DNA from: Phycicoccus duodecadis
GTDB lineage: Bacteria > Actinomycetota > Actinomycetes > Actinomycetales > Dermatophilaceae
Direction: 5' to 3'
NCBI RefSeq assembly: GCF_002846495.1
Contig: NZ_PJNE01000001.1
Coordinates: 1,860,001-1,924,000, forward strand
Length of the DNA stretch: 64,000 nucleotides
A model generated the notes under the pieces. The model ran no database searches, was not told the origin of the DNA, and saw only the letters and a program-made list of their open reading frames with translations. The stretch's first letter is position 1. Every line of letters begins with the position of its first letter. The translations under genes were made by a program, and so were the position numbers. Below, piece by piece: positions 53,382-61,670 of the stretch.

Positions 53382-54596
53382 GTGGACCCGATCCGGAACC
53401 CCTACGCCCCCGGCGCGGGCCAGCGCCCCCCCGAGCTGGCCGGCCGCGACGAGCAGCTCGATGCCTTCGACGTGGTGCTCGAGCGGGTCGCTCGTGGCCG
53501 CCCCGAGCGCTCGATCGTCCTCACCGGGCTGCGCGGGGTCGGCAAGACGGTGCTGCTCAACGCGTTGCGCTCGGCGGCGGTGCGGGCGGGCTGGGGCACC
53601 GGCAAGCTCGAGGCGCGGCCCGAGCAGTCGCTGCGCCGCCCGCTGTCGTCGGCGCTGCACCAGGCGGTACGCGAGCTGGGGCCGGCCGGGGGGGCGGGCG
53701 ACCACGCGCTCGGGGTGGTGCGCTCGTTCGCACAGCGCGAGCCCGAGGCGGCGGGGCGTGGGCGGGCCGCGGCCCCCAAGCTGCGCGACCGCTGGAACCC
53801 GGGCATCTCGGTACCCGCGGTGGCGGGCCGCGCCGACTCCGGCGACATCGAGATCGACCTGGTCGAGCTGCTGGCCGACCTCGGCGGGATGGCCGCCGAC
53901 ACCGGGCGGGGGGTGGCGGTGTTCATCGACGAGATGCAGGACCTCGGGCCCGAGGACGTGTCGGCCCTGTGCGCCGCCGCCCACGAGATCAGCCAGACCG
54001 GTCTGCCGCTGATCGTGGTGGGGGCCGGGCTGCCGCATCTGCCGGCGGTGCTGTCCGCGTCGAAGTCGTACTCCGAGAGACTGTTCCGCTACTCGCGGAT
54101 CGACCGGCTCGACCGGGCGGCTGCGGATGCCGCGCTGGTGCGGCCGGCGCAGGAGGAGGGCGCGGCCTACGAACCGGCGGCCCTCGAGGCGATGTACGCG
54201 GCGACCGGTGGCTACCCCTACTTCATCCAGGCGTACGGGAAGGCGGTGTGGGACAGGGCTCCCGGTTCACCCATCACGGCGGCCGACGTGGAGGTGGCAG
54301 CGCCCGAGGCCGACGCCGAGCTGGCCGTCGGGTTCTTCGGGTCACGCTTCGAGCGGGCGACCCCCGGGGAGCGCGAGTACCTGCGCGCGATGGCGGAGGT
54401 CGCGGCGGCGAGCCCGGCCGGCGAGGCGGATGCCGTCGCCACCGCCGAGGTGGCCGCCCACCTCGACCGCAAGCCCCAGTCGCTGTCGCCGGCGCGCGAC
54501 GCCCTGCTGAAGAAGGGGCTGATCTACTCGGGGGAACGGGGGCTGATCGCCTTCACCGTCCCCCACTTCGGCCGCTACCTGCGCGACCACACCTGA
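53382..54596 (+). CDS. AAA-type ATP-binding protein (AAA_16/Orc1-like)
   Basis: P-loop ATPase of 404 residues starting at GTG 53382. Walker A is LTGLRGVGKTVLLNALR, Walker B VAVFIDEMQDLGPED, and sensor region LPLIVVGAGLPHLPAVL. The C-terminal third has a winged-helix-like part (VAAHLDRKPQSLSPARDALL), so it resembles archaeal-type ATPases that pair with DNA or act in defence. Related genes are widespread in actinobacteria with no demonstrated function. The start lies just behind a structured leader. Confidence 0.82.
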   Translation: MDPIRNPYAPGAGQRPPELAGRDEQLDAFDVVLERVARGRPERSIVLTGLRGVGKTVLLNALRSAAVRAGWGTGKLEARPEQSLRRPLSSALHQAVRELGPAGGAGDHALGVVRSFAQREPEAAGRGRAAAPKLRDRWNPGISVPAVAGRADSGDIEIDLVELLADLGGMAADTGRGVAVFIDEMQDLGPEDVSALCAAAHEISQTGLPLIVVGAGLPHLPAVLSASKSYSERLFRYSRIDRLDRAAADAALVRPAQEEGAAYEPAALEAMYAATGGYPYFIQAYGKAVWDRAPGSPITAADVEVAAPEADAELAVGFFGSRFERATPGEREYLRAMAEVAAASPAGEADAVATAEVAAHLDRKPQSLSPARDALLKKGLIYSGERGLIAFTVPHFGRYLRDHT

Positions 54597-54714
54597 GGGT
54601 GCCTGCCCCTCTGGCGCCACCGAGTGGGTCCGGGGTCGAGCCTCCGTGCGGGGCGAGTGTGGAAGGGAGCACGCTCGGCCCATCGAGGTGCCCGGGTGCC
54701 GTAGATTCGAACAC

Positions 54715-54972
54715 ATGAGCGAACAGAGCGCAGTTCCGGAGACCACCGACGACCGTCACACCGGCGAGACCCTGGGGAGCCCCACCCCCGAGAACGGCCC
54801 CGAACGCGACCCCGAGGACTGGGTGACCGGCGATGAGCCGATGACCGGCCCCCAGCGCAGCTATCTCGACACCCTGGCCCGTCAGGCCGGCGAGGAGCTG
54901 CCGGCCGACCTCACCAAGGCGCAGGCGTCCGAGCACATCGAGCGGCTGCAGGGCGAGCGCGACGCCGGCTGA
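54715..54972 (+). CDS. DUF3072 domain protein
   Basis: Small acidic protein of 85 residues starting at ATG 54715. The family core is MTGPQRSYLDTLARQAGEEL followed by PADLTKAQASEHIERLQ, preceded by a disordered acidic N-terminus. It resembles the fused SAP-like helix pair of the DUF3072 family, probably nucleic-acid-associated, but function is unknown. Confidence 0.82.
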   Translation: MSEQSAVPETTDDRHTGETLGSPTPENGPERDPEDWVTGDEPMTGPQRSYLDTLARQAGEELPADLTKAQASEHIERLQGERDAG

Positions 54973-55002
54973 GCCGGCCGCTCGAGGGCTTCCCCTCCGC
55001 GA

Positions 55003-55052
55003 ACAACACCCGGAGAAACCGGTGCCCGGGCGCCGGTTTCCCCGGGTGTTGT
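55003..55052. terminator. Long hairpin between convergent genes
   Basis: ACAACACCCGG (55003-55013) pairs with CCGGGTGTTGT (55042-55052) and GAAACCGG (55015-55022) with CCGGTTTC (55033-55040), one mismatch between them. It separates the DUF3072 gene from the HNH gene and is a likely bidirectional terminator. Confidence 0.75.
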
Positions 55053-55064
55053 CGGGTGCGGGCG

Positions 55065-56537
55065 TCAGAAGGGCGGGGGCGTCGTGGCAGCCGCCGTCGG
55101 CAGGATGCGGTGGGTGGGTTCGGTGACGCGTCTCGTGCCGGAGGGCGAGGTCCAGGTGAGGGTGCCGTCGGGGTCGAGCCGGGGTCGCCAGCGGCCTTGT
55201 TGCTTCAGCCGGTGGTGCCGCCGGCAGAGGCATGCCAGGTCGGTCGGTGAGGTGACGCCCCCGGGCCAGGGTCTGGTGTGGTCGAGGTCGGTGTACTCGG
55301 CGCGTCTCGTGCAGCCCCACATGCGGCAGGTCCCGTCGCGGGTGGCCACGAAGTCGCGCATGGCCTTGTTCGGTCGGTAGGCGCTGGTGGTCAGGGAGGC
55401 CAGGGTGCCGGTCTCGGCGTCCAGCACGGCTCTCGCGACGTCCAGGGGGAGAACCTTGAGGAGGTTGGCGACGGTGGCGGCGTCGACCCAGCCGAGGCCG
55501 GGCAGCTGCGTCCCGGAGACCGCGAACCCCGGTGCGACTTGGGCCATGGGTGTCGGGGTGAGGTCCGGGTCCACGGTCATGGTCGTGGTCTGGAACAGCC
55601 GCTGTGCTTCCGCGGGGAGGTCGGCGAAGCGGGTCTCCTCGCCGGTGTAGGCGTCGATGACGGTGTCGTCGTCGGCCCAGGGCACCTCGACGGTCTCGAC
55701 CACCGAGGGTTCCGGCGCTGGCCGGTCGGTGACCACCGGCACCCCGAGCGTCACCTGCGCCGACACCGTCACGTTGCGCAGCAGCAGGTCACCGAACGCA
55801 TCCGCGCGGGCCTCGGACAGGGTCAGGGTGTCGTCGATGCCGCGGTACTCCCCGGCCAGCTGCTCGGTCGCGGCCCAGGCCGCGGCGACGGTCGCCGTCG
55901 GCAGGAGGGCGTACACGTCGGTGAGCCCGTCCGGACCCGGTCGGACCTCGACGGTGCGGGAACGGCGGGTCTTCGCGACCTGCGCGGCGACCTGGTCGGC
56001 CGCGACCCGGGTGGCGACCCGGCGGACGTGCGCCGTGACCTGGGCCGGGTCCAGCTCACTCAACCGGCCGGCGACCTCGGCATCGACCCGCCCGCACGCC
56101 TCGACGTCCAGCCCGGCACAGGCGTCGACCACCTTGTGCGCCGTCGCGGCCGCCACATCCCCCGCGAGGACCCGGTCGCGGACCAGGGGGAACCGCTCAC
56201 CCAACGCTGCCCCGAGGTGCACCTTCCTTCCGGCCAGCCCCTCCGTCAGACCGGCCTCCAGCGCGACGAGGCTCGCCGCCATCTGGTCCACGTACCCGAC
56301 CGGGTGGACCCGCTCCACCGGCCCGTCCCCGGAGAGCCGGACCTCGACCCGAGCCCCCAACGCGGCCGCGACACCCTGGGCGCCCTCGGCGGCGTTCACC
56401 ACCGTCTGGAGCTCACCGGCCAGCTCGTAACACTCCACCGCATCGAGCCCGCGACCGTGCTCGGCCAGCTCACGCCCCAGCGCCGCGACCTCCGCGCACA
56501 CGGCCGCGATACGGCTGCTGAGCTGCCCCCTGTTCAT
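55065..56537 (-). CDS. DUF222 / HNH endonuclease domain protein (13E12-repeat type)
   Basis: Protein of 490 residues. The N-terminal DUF222 helical domain spans about residues 20-380. The C-terminal HNH nuclease motif is CRMWGCTRRAEYTDLDHTRP, then LACLCRRHHRLKQQGRWRP, with Cys zinc ligands and catalytic His. Such genes exist in several to many copies in actinobacterial genomes and behave like a dispersed repeat family. The ATG at 56537 has ATTTCTCC-side AT-rich DNA upstream; the frame beyond is the antisense of another gene. No terminal repeats flank it. Confidence 0.87.
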   Translation of the reverse strand: MNRGQLSSRIAAVCAEVAALGRELAEHGRGLDAVECYELAGELQTVVNAAEGAQGVAAALGARVEVRLSGDGPVERVHPVGYVDQMAASLVALEAGLTEGLAGRKVHLGAALGERFPLVRDRVLAGDVAAATAHKVVDACAGLDVEACGRVDAEVAGRLSELDPAQVTAHVRRVATRVAADQVAAQVAKTRRSRTVEVRPGPDGLTDVYALLPTATVAAAWAATEQLAGEYRGIDDTLTLSEARADAFGDLLLRNVTVSAQVTLGVPVVTDRPAPEPSVVETVEVPWADDDTVIDAYTGEETRFADLPAEAQRLFQTTTMTVDPDLTPTPMAQVAPGFAVSGTQLPGLGWVDAATVANLLKVLPLDVARAVLDAETGTLASLTTSAYRPNKAMRDFVATRDGTCRMWGCTRRAEYTDLDHTRPWPGGVTSPTDLACLCRRHHRLKQQGRWRPRLDPDGTLTWTSPSGTRRVTEPTHRILPTAAATTPPPF

Positions 56538-56643
56538 GGAGAAATGATACCCGAACAGGCGTACGAGAGCAAGCCTCTCTCCACAGGTGTTCGCCTTCAG
56601 CAGAACCGGATTGCGTTGGTCCAGCCCCAACGCCGGCCCGGCG

Positions 56644-57216
56644 TCAGAGGCGGTCGAGGAAGGCCAGCGACCGGTCCAGCACCAGCCGCGTCGCGTCGGC
56701 GTCGTAGGCCGGCAGCGAGGAGTCGACGAACAGGTGGGCGTCGCCGGCGTAGACGAACACCTCGGCCTCGGGGCGCCCCGCGGCGAACGCCTCGGCGGCC
56801 TCACGGTCACCTTCCAGCCCGAAGAACTCGTCGTCAGCCATGCCGTGGACCTGCAGCGCGACCCCGTCGGGCCACCCCCCGAAGTTCTCGGGCCCGGCGA
56901 ACGCCTCGTACAGCAGAGCGCCCCGGACCCCCGGCCGCGTGGCCACCAGCTGCTGGGCGGCCATGGCCCCGAGTGAGATGCCGGCGACGACCAGGTCGTC
57001 GGGCAGGCCGTCGGCCGACGCCACCCCACGCGCCCGGACCTCGTCGAACCCGACCGAGCGGGCGTACCCGGCCCCCTCGTCGATCGAGCCGAAGGTGCGG
57101 CCCTCGAACAGGTCGGGGGTGTGCACGGTGTGCCCGGCGGCCCGGAAGGCGTCGGCCAAGGCGAGCACGCCCGGGGTGAGGCCCTGGATGTGGTGGATCA
57201 ACAGGATGTCGGTCAT
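56644..57216 (-). CDS. Dienelactone hydrolase family protein with Ser nucleophile
   Basis: Alpha/beta hydrolase of 190 residues. The nucleophile elbow is VVAGISLGAMAAQQL, with Ser where dienelactone hydrolases have Cys. Asp is expected near VHGMADDEFF and His in YAGDAHLFVDSSLP. It is short, ending soon after the His. ATG 57216 lies in a divergent promoter with the WYL-domain regulator gene, which probably controls it. Confidence 0.85.
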   Translation of the reverse strand: MTDILLIHHIQGLTPGVLALADAFRAAGHTVHTPDLFEGRTFGSIDEGAGYARSVGFDEVRARGVASADGLPDDLVVAGISLGAMAAQQLVATRPGVRGALLYEAFAGPENFGGWPDGVALQVHGMADDEFFGLEGDREAAEAFAAGRPEAEVFVYAGDAHLFVDSSLPAYDADATRLVLDRSLAFLDRL

Positions 57217-57234
57217 GGCCCCACCGTAGGAGGG

Positions 57235-57259
57235 GTTGCGGACGCTCGGCGTCCGCAAC
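57235..57259. promoter_or_regulatory. Palindromic operator between hydrolase and WYL regulator
   Basis: GTTGCGGACG (57235-57244) and CGTCCGCAAC (57250-57259) are perfect ten-base arms with a five-base spacer. They occupy the centre of the 54-base divergent gap, so binding would affect both genes. The likely ligand is the regulator encoded at 57271. Confidence 0.65.
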
Positions 57260-57270
57260 ACCATGACCGG

Positions 57271-58221
57271 GTGCGCCCCGACACCACCCCCGCCGCCCGC
57301 GCCCTCATCACGATGGAGGCGATCCAGGACGAGCCGGGCGTCACCGCCGAGCGGCTGGCCGCACGGCTCGGCGTCTCGACGCGCGCCGTCCGGCGCTACG
57401 TCGACATCCTGCGGCAGGCCGAGATCCCGGTCGAGTCCACCCGGGGGCCGGCCGGCGGCTACCGGCTGGGACGCGGCACCCGCCTGCCGCCGCTGGTGTT
57501 CAGCAGTGACGAGGCGCTGGGGCTGGTGATGGCCGTGCTCGACGGGCACCATGCCGCCTCCGACCCGGCCGACCCCGTGGGCGTGGCGATGGCGAAGCTC
57601 CTGCGCGCGATGCCGCAGCGAGTGGCCGAGCCGGCCGACGTCGTCCGTCGCATCGCCGCCGCCGCCCCCGACCGCGGCGCCGCACGACCTGACCCCGCCA
57701 CCACGGTCGCCCTGGTGCGGGCCCGGCTCGACGGCCGGTGCGTGCGCGTGCACTACCGCTCGGAGGCCGAGCGGGAGTTCACCACCGAGGTCGAGCCCTG
57801 GGCCGTGGTCGTGCGTCACGGCCGGTGGTACCTGCTGTGCCGGTCGCTGCGCTCGGGCACGGTGCGCACCTACCGGGTCGACCGGGTGCAGGGTGTCGAC
57901 GGGCTCGACGCGACCTTCCGGGTCCCCGACGGCCTCGACCCGGTCGAGTCGCTCGAGGAGCACCTGGCCGCGGGGTGGGAGCACCCGGTCGAGGTGCGGG
58001 TCGACGCCCCGCTGGAGCGGGTCGAGTGGATCCCCCGCACCATGGGCCGCCTCGAGGCGACTCCCGACGGACGGACCCGTCTGGTGGGGACCACCGGCAA
58101 CCTCGACGGCTACGCCCGCGACCTGGCCCGCCTGCCGGTGCCGTTCACCGTGGTCGGGGGTCCCGGTCTCCGCGAGGCGGTCGCGACCCTGGCCCGGCGC
58201 CTGGCCGACGCGGCCCGCTGA
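57271..58221 (+). CDS. YafY-type HTH/WYL domain transcriptional regulator
   Basis: Regulator of 316 residues starting at GTG 57271. The N-terminal HTH_11 (about residues 5-60) contains TAERLAARLGVSTRAVRRYV and a wing TRGPAGGYRLGRG. The WYL domain (about residues 140-230) contains VRVHYRSEAEREFTTEVEPW, with the variant WYLLCRSLRSGTVRTYRVDR, and a C-terminal WCX extension ends the protein. YafY-type regulators often stand divergent from the hydrolase or glyoxalase-like gene they control, as here. Confidence 0.88.
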   Translation: MRPDTTPAARALITMEAIQDEPGVTAERLAARLGVSTRAVRRYVDILRQAEIPVESTRGPAGGYRLGRGTRLPPLVFSSDEALGLVMAVLDGHHAASDPADPVGVAMAKLLRAMPQRVAEPADVVRRIAAAAPDRGAARPDPATTVALVRARLDGRCVRVHYRSEAEREFTTEVEPWAVVVRHGRWYLLCRSLRSGTVRTYRVDRVQGVDGLDATFRVPDGLDPVESLEEHLAAGWEHPVEVRVDAPLERVEWIPRTMGRLEATPDGRTRLVGTTGNLDGYARDLARLPVPFTVVGGPGLREAVATLARRLADAAR

Positions 58222-58242
58222 GCCCGGGCGAGGCCCTACCGT

Positions 58243-58878
58243 TCAGCGCGACTGGAGGGCGTCCAGCGCCACCGCCATGGCCGCCGCGAGCCGCCAGTCG
58301 AGACGCCGCCCGGTGGCGGTGGGCGCCAGCTCGACGCGGTAGACGTCGCGCAGCCCCATCTTCTTGGTCGAGCTCATCACCACCGTGCCGTCGGCGGCGC
58401 GGAAGTCGAAGTGGAACAGGAACGGCAGCGGGATGTCGCCGACCACCGGCAGGAACTCCCAGACCCGGCGCAGCACGGCGATGTTCTGGTTGCGCTCGCG
58501 CCCCGTGAAGGTCTGGCCGTCGAGGGTCTCGAGGTGCCAGGTCGAGTTCAGCAGCGAAGCCGCGAAGTCCTTGCGGAACATACCGACCGGGGCGCCGCTC
58601 GCGTCGAGCACGTCGTAGGCCGACGCCAGGTCGATCCGCTTGCGGGCCTTGAACGAGAACACCGGCGTCGTGCGGGCGGCGTCGGTGAAGAAGGTGACCT
58701 CCTCCTTGAGCTTCAGCCGCTTCTGCTGCGCCACCGCGAGGGTGCCGAGCTCGGCGCCGCTGTCGCTGGTCCGCACGACCTCGTAGCGGTTGACCATCAT
58801 CGTGATCTTCTGGCGGACGAGGAAGCGGGAGACCTCGTCGGTCGCGGGCGTCTGGGGGTCACTCATGGGATCACTCAT
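58243..58878 (-). CDS. LURP-one-related/scramblase-like protein
   Basis: Protein of about 211 residues with the tubby-like 12-strand barrel pattern: FLVRQKITMMVNRYEVVRTS, then a VFSFKARKRIDLASAYDVLD strand pair, MFRKDFAASLLNSTWHLETL and a C-terminal hydrophobic helix RLDWRLAAAMAVALDAL. Two nearly identical starts exist (MSDPMSDPQ), at 58878 and 58866; I list the longer. Related proteins are annotated DUF567 or phospholipid scramblase-like; no activity is known in bacteria. Confidence 0.7.
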   Translation of the reverse strand: MSDPMSDPQTPATDEVSRFLVRQKITMMVNRYEVVRTSDSGAELGTLAVAQQKRLKLKEEVTFFTDAARTTPVFSFKARKRIDLASAYDVLDASGAPVGMFRKDFAASLLNSTWHLETLDGQTFTGRERNQNIAVLRRVWEFLPVVGDIPLPFLFHFDFRAADGTVVMSSTKKMGLRDVYRVELAPTATGRRLDWRLAAAMAVALDALQSR

Positions 58879-58964
58879 GGGGTCACCCTGCCAGGTGGGG
58901 CGTGGGTGCCGTGGCGTCTTCGGCCGTCCGGATGGCGGGCACGGTGGGTCGGGACGCTCCACGG

Positions 58965-59007
58965 TCGATAACGTGAGGTGATCCCGATCCATATGAGGAG
59001 TTATCGA
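58965..59007. promoter_or_regulatory. Inverted repeat around the peroxiredoxin start region
   Basis: TCGATAAC (58965-58972) and GTTATCGA (59000-59007) are perfect eight-base arms 27 bases apart. The right arm overlaps the first base of the start codon and the AGGAG ribosome site lies between the arms, so pairing or protein binding could affect expression. Confidence 0.4.
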
Positions 59008-59636
59008 TGTCTCTCCGTCTCGGCGACACCGCCCCCGACTTCACCGCCGACAGCACCCACGGTCCCATCTCGTTCCACGAGTGGAAGAACGGCGCGTGGG
59101 CGGTCCTCTTCAGCCACCCGGCGGACTTCACCCCGGTGTGCACCACCGAGCTCGGTCGCACCGCGGCCCTGTCGGGCGAGTTCGCCCAGCGCAACGCGAA
59201 GCCCATCGCGGTCTCGGTCGACTCGGTCGAGGACCACCAGCGGTGGGTGCCCGACATCGCCGAGGTCGGCGGGGTCGAGGTCGACTTCCCGATCATCGCC
59301 GACTCCGACCGCGCGGTCGCGCAGGCCTACGACATGATCCACCCCGAGGAGGGCGACACCTCCACGGTGCGCTCGGTCTTCCTGGTGGACCCGCAGGACA
59401 AGGTACGCCTGACGATCACCTACCCGAAGTCGGTGGGGCGCAACTTCACCGAGATCCTGCGAGCCCTCGATGCGCTGCAGACCACCGACGCGGGGCCGTT
59501 CTCGACCCCGGCCGAGTGGGCGCCTGGCGACCGCGTCATCGTCGCCCCCTCGATCTCCACCGAGGACGCGCGCGAGCGGTTCGAGAACGTCGACGAGGTG
59601 CGCCCCTACCTGCGCTTCGCGGACGCTCCGGCCTGA
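59007..59636 (+). CDS. 1-Cys peroxiredoxin (Prx6-like, AhpC/TSA family)
   Basis: Peroxidase of 209 residues. The peroxidatic Cys is in HPADFTPVCTTELGRTAAL (near residue 46) with the TxxC and the conserved Arg in TVRSVFLVDP. No other Cys is present in the protein, so it is a 1-Cys enzyme needing an external thiol. The C-terminal extension SIYSxx-type segment (residues 160-209) fits the Prx6 subfamily. GAGGAG precedes ATG 59007. It reduces hydroperoxides in the cytosol. Regulation is suggested by an inverted repeat over its start. Confidence 0.92.
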   Translation: MSLRLGDTAPDFTADSTHGPISFHEWKNGAWAVLFSHPADFTPVCTTELGRTAALSGEFAQRNAKPIAVSVDSVEDHQRWVPDIAEVGGVEVDFPIIADSDRAVAQAYDMIHPEEGDTSTVRSVFLVDPQDKVRLTITYPKSVGRNFTEILRALDALQTTDAGPFSTPAEWAPGDRVIVAPSISTEDARERFENVDEVRPYLRFADAPA

Positions 59637-59651
59637 CCCGGGTCAGGCCGG
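59628..59651. terminator. Perfect palindrome spanning both convergent stop codons
   Basis: CCGGCCTGACCC (59628-59639) and GGGTCAGGCCGG (59640-59651) form a 24-base perfect palindrome. It contains the TGA of the peroxiredoxin and the TCA of the metallophosphoesterase. Confidence 0.55.
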
Positions 59652-60155
59652 CGGCAGCCGGTGCAGCACCACGTCGTGCACGTCGCCGTCCGCGAGCCGC
59701 AGCGTCATCCAGGTGAAGTCGGGCTGGGCCCGCCGGTCGGTGGGCGAGCCCGGGTTGAGCAGGCGCAGCCCCTCGTGCGTGGAGTCCCACGGGATGTGGC
59801 TGTGCCCGAACACCAGCAGGTCGACGTCGGGATGGGCGGCGCGCATCCGCTCGCCCCGGCGCTCCTTGCCGCCGGTCTCGTGCACCACCGCCACCCGCAC
59901 TCCCTCGACCGTCTCGCGGGCCACCTCGGGCAGTCGGGCCCGCAGTGCGGCCCCGTCGTTGTTGCCCCAGCACGCGAGCAGCCGGGTCGCGCGGGCCTCC
60001 AGCGCATCGAGGGCCAGGGGCTCGACCCAGTCGCCCGCGTGGACCACGAGGTCGGCGGCGTCGACGGCCTCCCAGAGCGGAGCCGGGAGGTCCTTGGCGC
60101 GCTTCGGGAGGTGGGTGTCGCTGATCAGGAGGACGTGCGTGCCGGGCGAGCTCAT
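59643..60155 (-). CDS. YfcE-like metallophosphoesterase
   Basis: Phosphodiesterase of 170 residues. Metal-binding motifs are LLISDTHLPKR (D-x-H), VVHAGDW (GD), CWGNNDG (GNxD in place of GNHD), VVHETGG and VFGHSHIP. All five blocks of the calcineurin-like fold are present. ATG 60155 is preferred over an upstream frame extension. The substrate is unknown; YfcE relatives act on phosphodiesters. Confidence 0.88.
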   Translation of the reverse strand: MSSPGTHVLLISDTHLPKRAKDLPAPLWEAVDAADLVVHAGDWVEPLALDALEARATRLLACWGNNDGAALRARLPEVARETVEGVRVAVVHETGGKERRGERMRAAHPDVDLLVFGHSHIPWDSTHEGLRLLNPGSPTDRRAQPDFTWMTLRLADGDVHDVVLHRLPPA

Positions 60156-60159
60156 CCCC

Positions 60160-60342
60160 TCACTCTGGCAGGACCGAGGAGCCCGGCGGCGGAGCGGCAT
60201 CGGGGCGCGCCCGTCGGCAGGCCTGCGAGCAGTAGCGCACCTCGTCCCAGTCGGCCGCCCACTTCCTGCGCCAGGTGAAGGGCCGCCGGCAGGTCGCACA
60301 GACCTTGGTGGGCAGGTCGCCCTTGCGCCGCATCCGGGCCAT
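60160..60342 (-). CDS. DUF2256 zinc-finger protein
   Basis: Tiny protein of 60 residues. It contains VCATCRRPFTWRRKWAADWD and VRYCSQACRR, a four-Cys zinc-binding pattern that defines DUF2256. Function is unknown. Its ATG touches the stop of the hemerythrin gene (TGATG), and the metallophosphoesterase start follows five bases after its own end, so the three genes form a short operon. Confidence 0.85.
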   Translation of the reverse strand: MARMRRKGDLPTKVCATCRRPFTWRRKWAADWDEVRYCSQACRRARPDAAPPPGSSVLPE

Positions 60343-60809
60343 CAGGGCGCCCCGGCGGTTGCGATGAGGTGGGCGATGGCCGGGAGCAGCTCGCGCTCCT
60401 CGTAGCGGAAGTGGCTCTCCATGACGGCGTCGAGCCCCTCGAGGTGGCGCACGAGGACCGACGGCGCCGCCCCGGCGTCGAGAGCCACCGTCAGCTCGCC
60501 CAGCAGACCGGCCACCAGGCGGTGGTCCTCGTCGAGGCGGGTGAGCACCGGGGCCAGGTCGGGCCGGTGAGCCAGCAGCCACGGGAAGAGGGTGGCGTCC
60601 TCGCGGCGCTGGTGGGCGGCCAGGACCGAGCAGAAGGCGCGGCACCGGTTGACCGGCTCGGCGGTCACGTCGAGCAGGGCCGCGGTGGGGTCGACGCCGG
60701 CGAGAGCGTCGTCGAGCGAGGCCCGGAGGCGCCCGTGCAGCGCGCGCAGCTCGGCCCCCAGGGCGAGGGCGCGCTGTTCGGACGCCGCCTGCTCGGGATG
60801 CTCGGCCAC
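60342..60809 (-). CDS. Hemerythrin domain protein
   Basis: Four-helix-bundle protein of 155 residues starting at GTG 60809. Probable diiron ligands are His in RALHGRLRA, HQRREDATLFPWLL, DEDHRLVAGLL and HFRYEERELLPAI. Stand-alone hemerythrins bind oxygen, nitric oxide or peroxide or sense iron. Its neighbours (metallophosphoesterase, peroxiredoxin) give weak support for a stress role. Confidence 0.85.
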   Translation of the reverse strand: MAEHPEQAASEQRALALGAELRALHGRLRASLDDALAGVDPTAALLDVTAEPVNRCRAFCSVLAAHQRREDATLFPWLLAHRPDLAPVLTRLDEDHRLVAGLLGELTVALDAGAAPSVLVRHLEGLDAVMESHFRYEERELLPAIAHLIATAGAP

Positions 60810-60842
60810 GGGCTCACCGTAGTGGGAGCCCGTGGCCGCCCG

Positions 60843-61670
60843 TCACTCCCGGACCGCTCCTTCGAGCATCCCGGCGATGAAGTGGCGCTGCAGGAACAGG
60901 TAGAGCACGACCACCGGGGTGGCGACGATGCACGCGCCGGCCGCCAGCAGGGTGAAGCCCTGGGTGTACTGCCCCTGGAAGAACGCCAGCCCGAGCGGGG
61001 CGGTGCGCAGCGACTCGGACACGACCATGACGAGGGGGACCAGGAACTCGTTCCAGGTCCACATGAAGGTGAGCACCGTCAGCGTGACGACGGCCGGGCG
61101 CGCCAGCGGCACCAGCACCTGCCACAGGATGCGCCAGGTGGAGGCGCCGTCGAGACGCGCCGCCTCGACGATCGCCCGGCTCGACGAGCGGAACCAGGCG
61201 CGCATCCAGAAGGTCCCGAACGCCACCGACTGCGCGATCTGCGGCAGCAGCACGGCCCAGATGGTGTCGGTCAGGTGCAGGGCGCGCAGGTCGTAGTAGA
61301 GCGGCACCAGCACGGCCTCGCTGGGCATCATGATGCCGACGAGGAACAGGTAGAACATGGCCGTCGAGCCGCGGAAGCGCATCGTGCCGAGGGCGTACCC
61401 GGCGAGCAGCGACAGGACGACGCTGACGACCACGACGGTGCCCGACACCAGGACGCTGGTGCGCAGGTAGCTGCCGAAGTGCCCCTGGTCCCAGGCCGTC
61501 ACGAAGTTCTCGGGGTGCAGGCCCAGGACGCCGCCGCCGGCGGTGGCGCCCGAGGCGTCGTCGGGGCCCAGGGCCGCGACCACCACGGTGAGCACCGGCC
61601 AGACCGCGAACAGGGCGAAGGCCGCGAGGATCACGTAGTTGACGGCCGTCTCGCCGCGGGAGACGCGCAT
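60843..61670 (-). CDS. Carbohydrate ABC transporter permease (MalG-like)
   Basis: Inner-membrane permease of 275 residues, starting with a short basic N-terminus and six membrane helices. The EAA loop VEAARLDGASTWRILWQVLV lies near residue 170. Its start overlaps the stop of the other permease, and no ATPase gene follows; the next gene (hemerythrin) is unrelated, so this ends the operon. Confidence 0.92.
   Translation of the reverse strand: MRVSRGETAVNYVILAAFALFAVWPVLTVVVAALGPDDASGATAGGGVLGLHPENFVTAWDQGHFGSYLRTSVLVSGTVVVVSVVLSLLAGYALGTMRFRGSTAMFYLFLVGIMMPSEAVLVPLYYDLRALHLTDTIWAVLLPQIAQSVAFGTFWMRAWFRSSSRAIVEAARLDGASTWRILWQVLVPLARPAVVTLTVLTFMWTWNEFLVPLVMVVSESLRTAPLGLAFFQGQYTQGFTLLAAGACIVATPVVVLYLFLQRHFIAGMLEGAVRE

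Noticed and set aside
55065-56537. HNH gene as evidence of a prophage or homing element
   Set aside because: DUF222/HNH genes are scattered single genes in actinobacteria; no integrase, terminase, attachment site or interrupted host gene is present.
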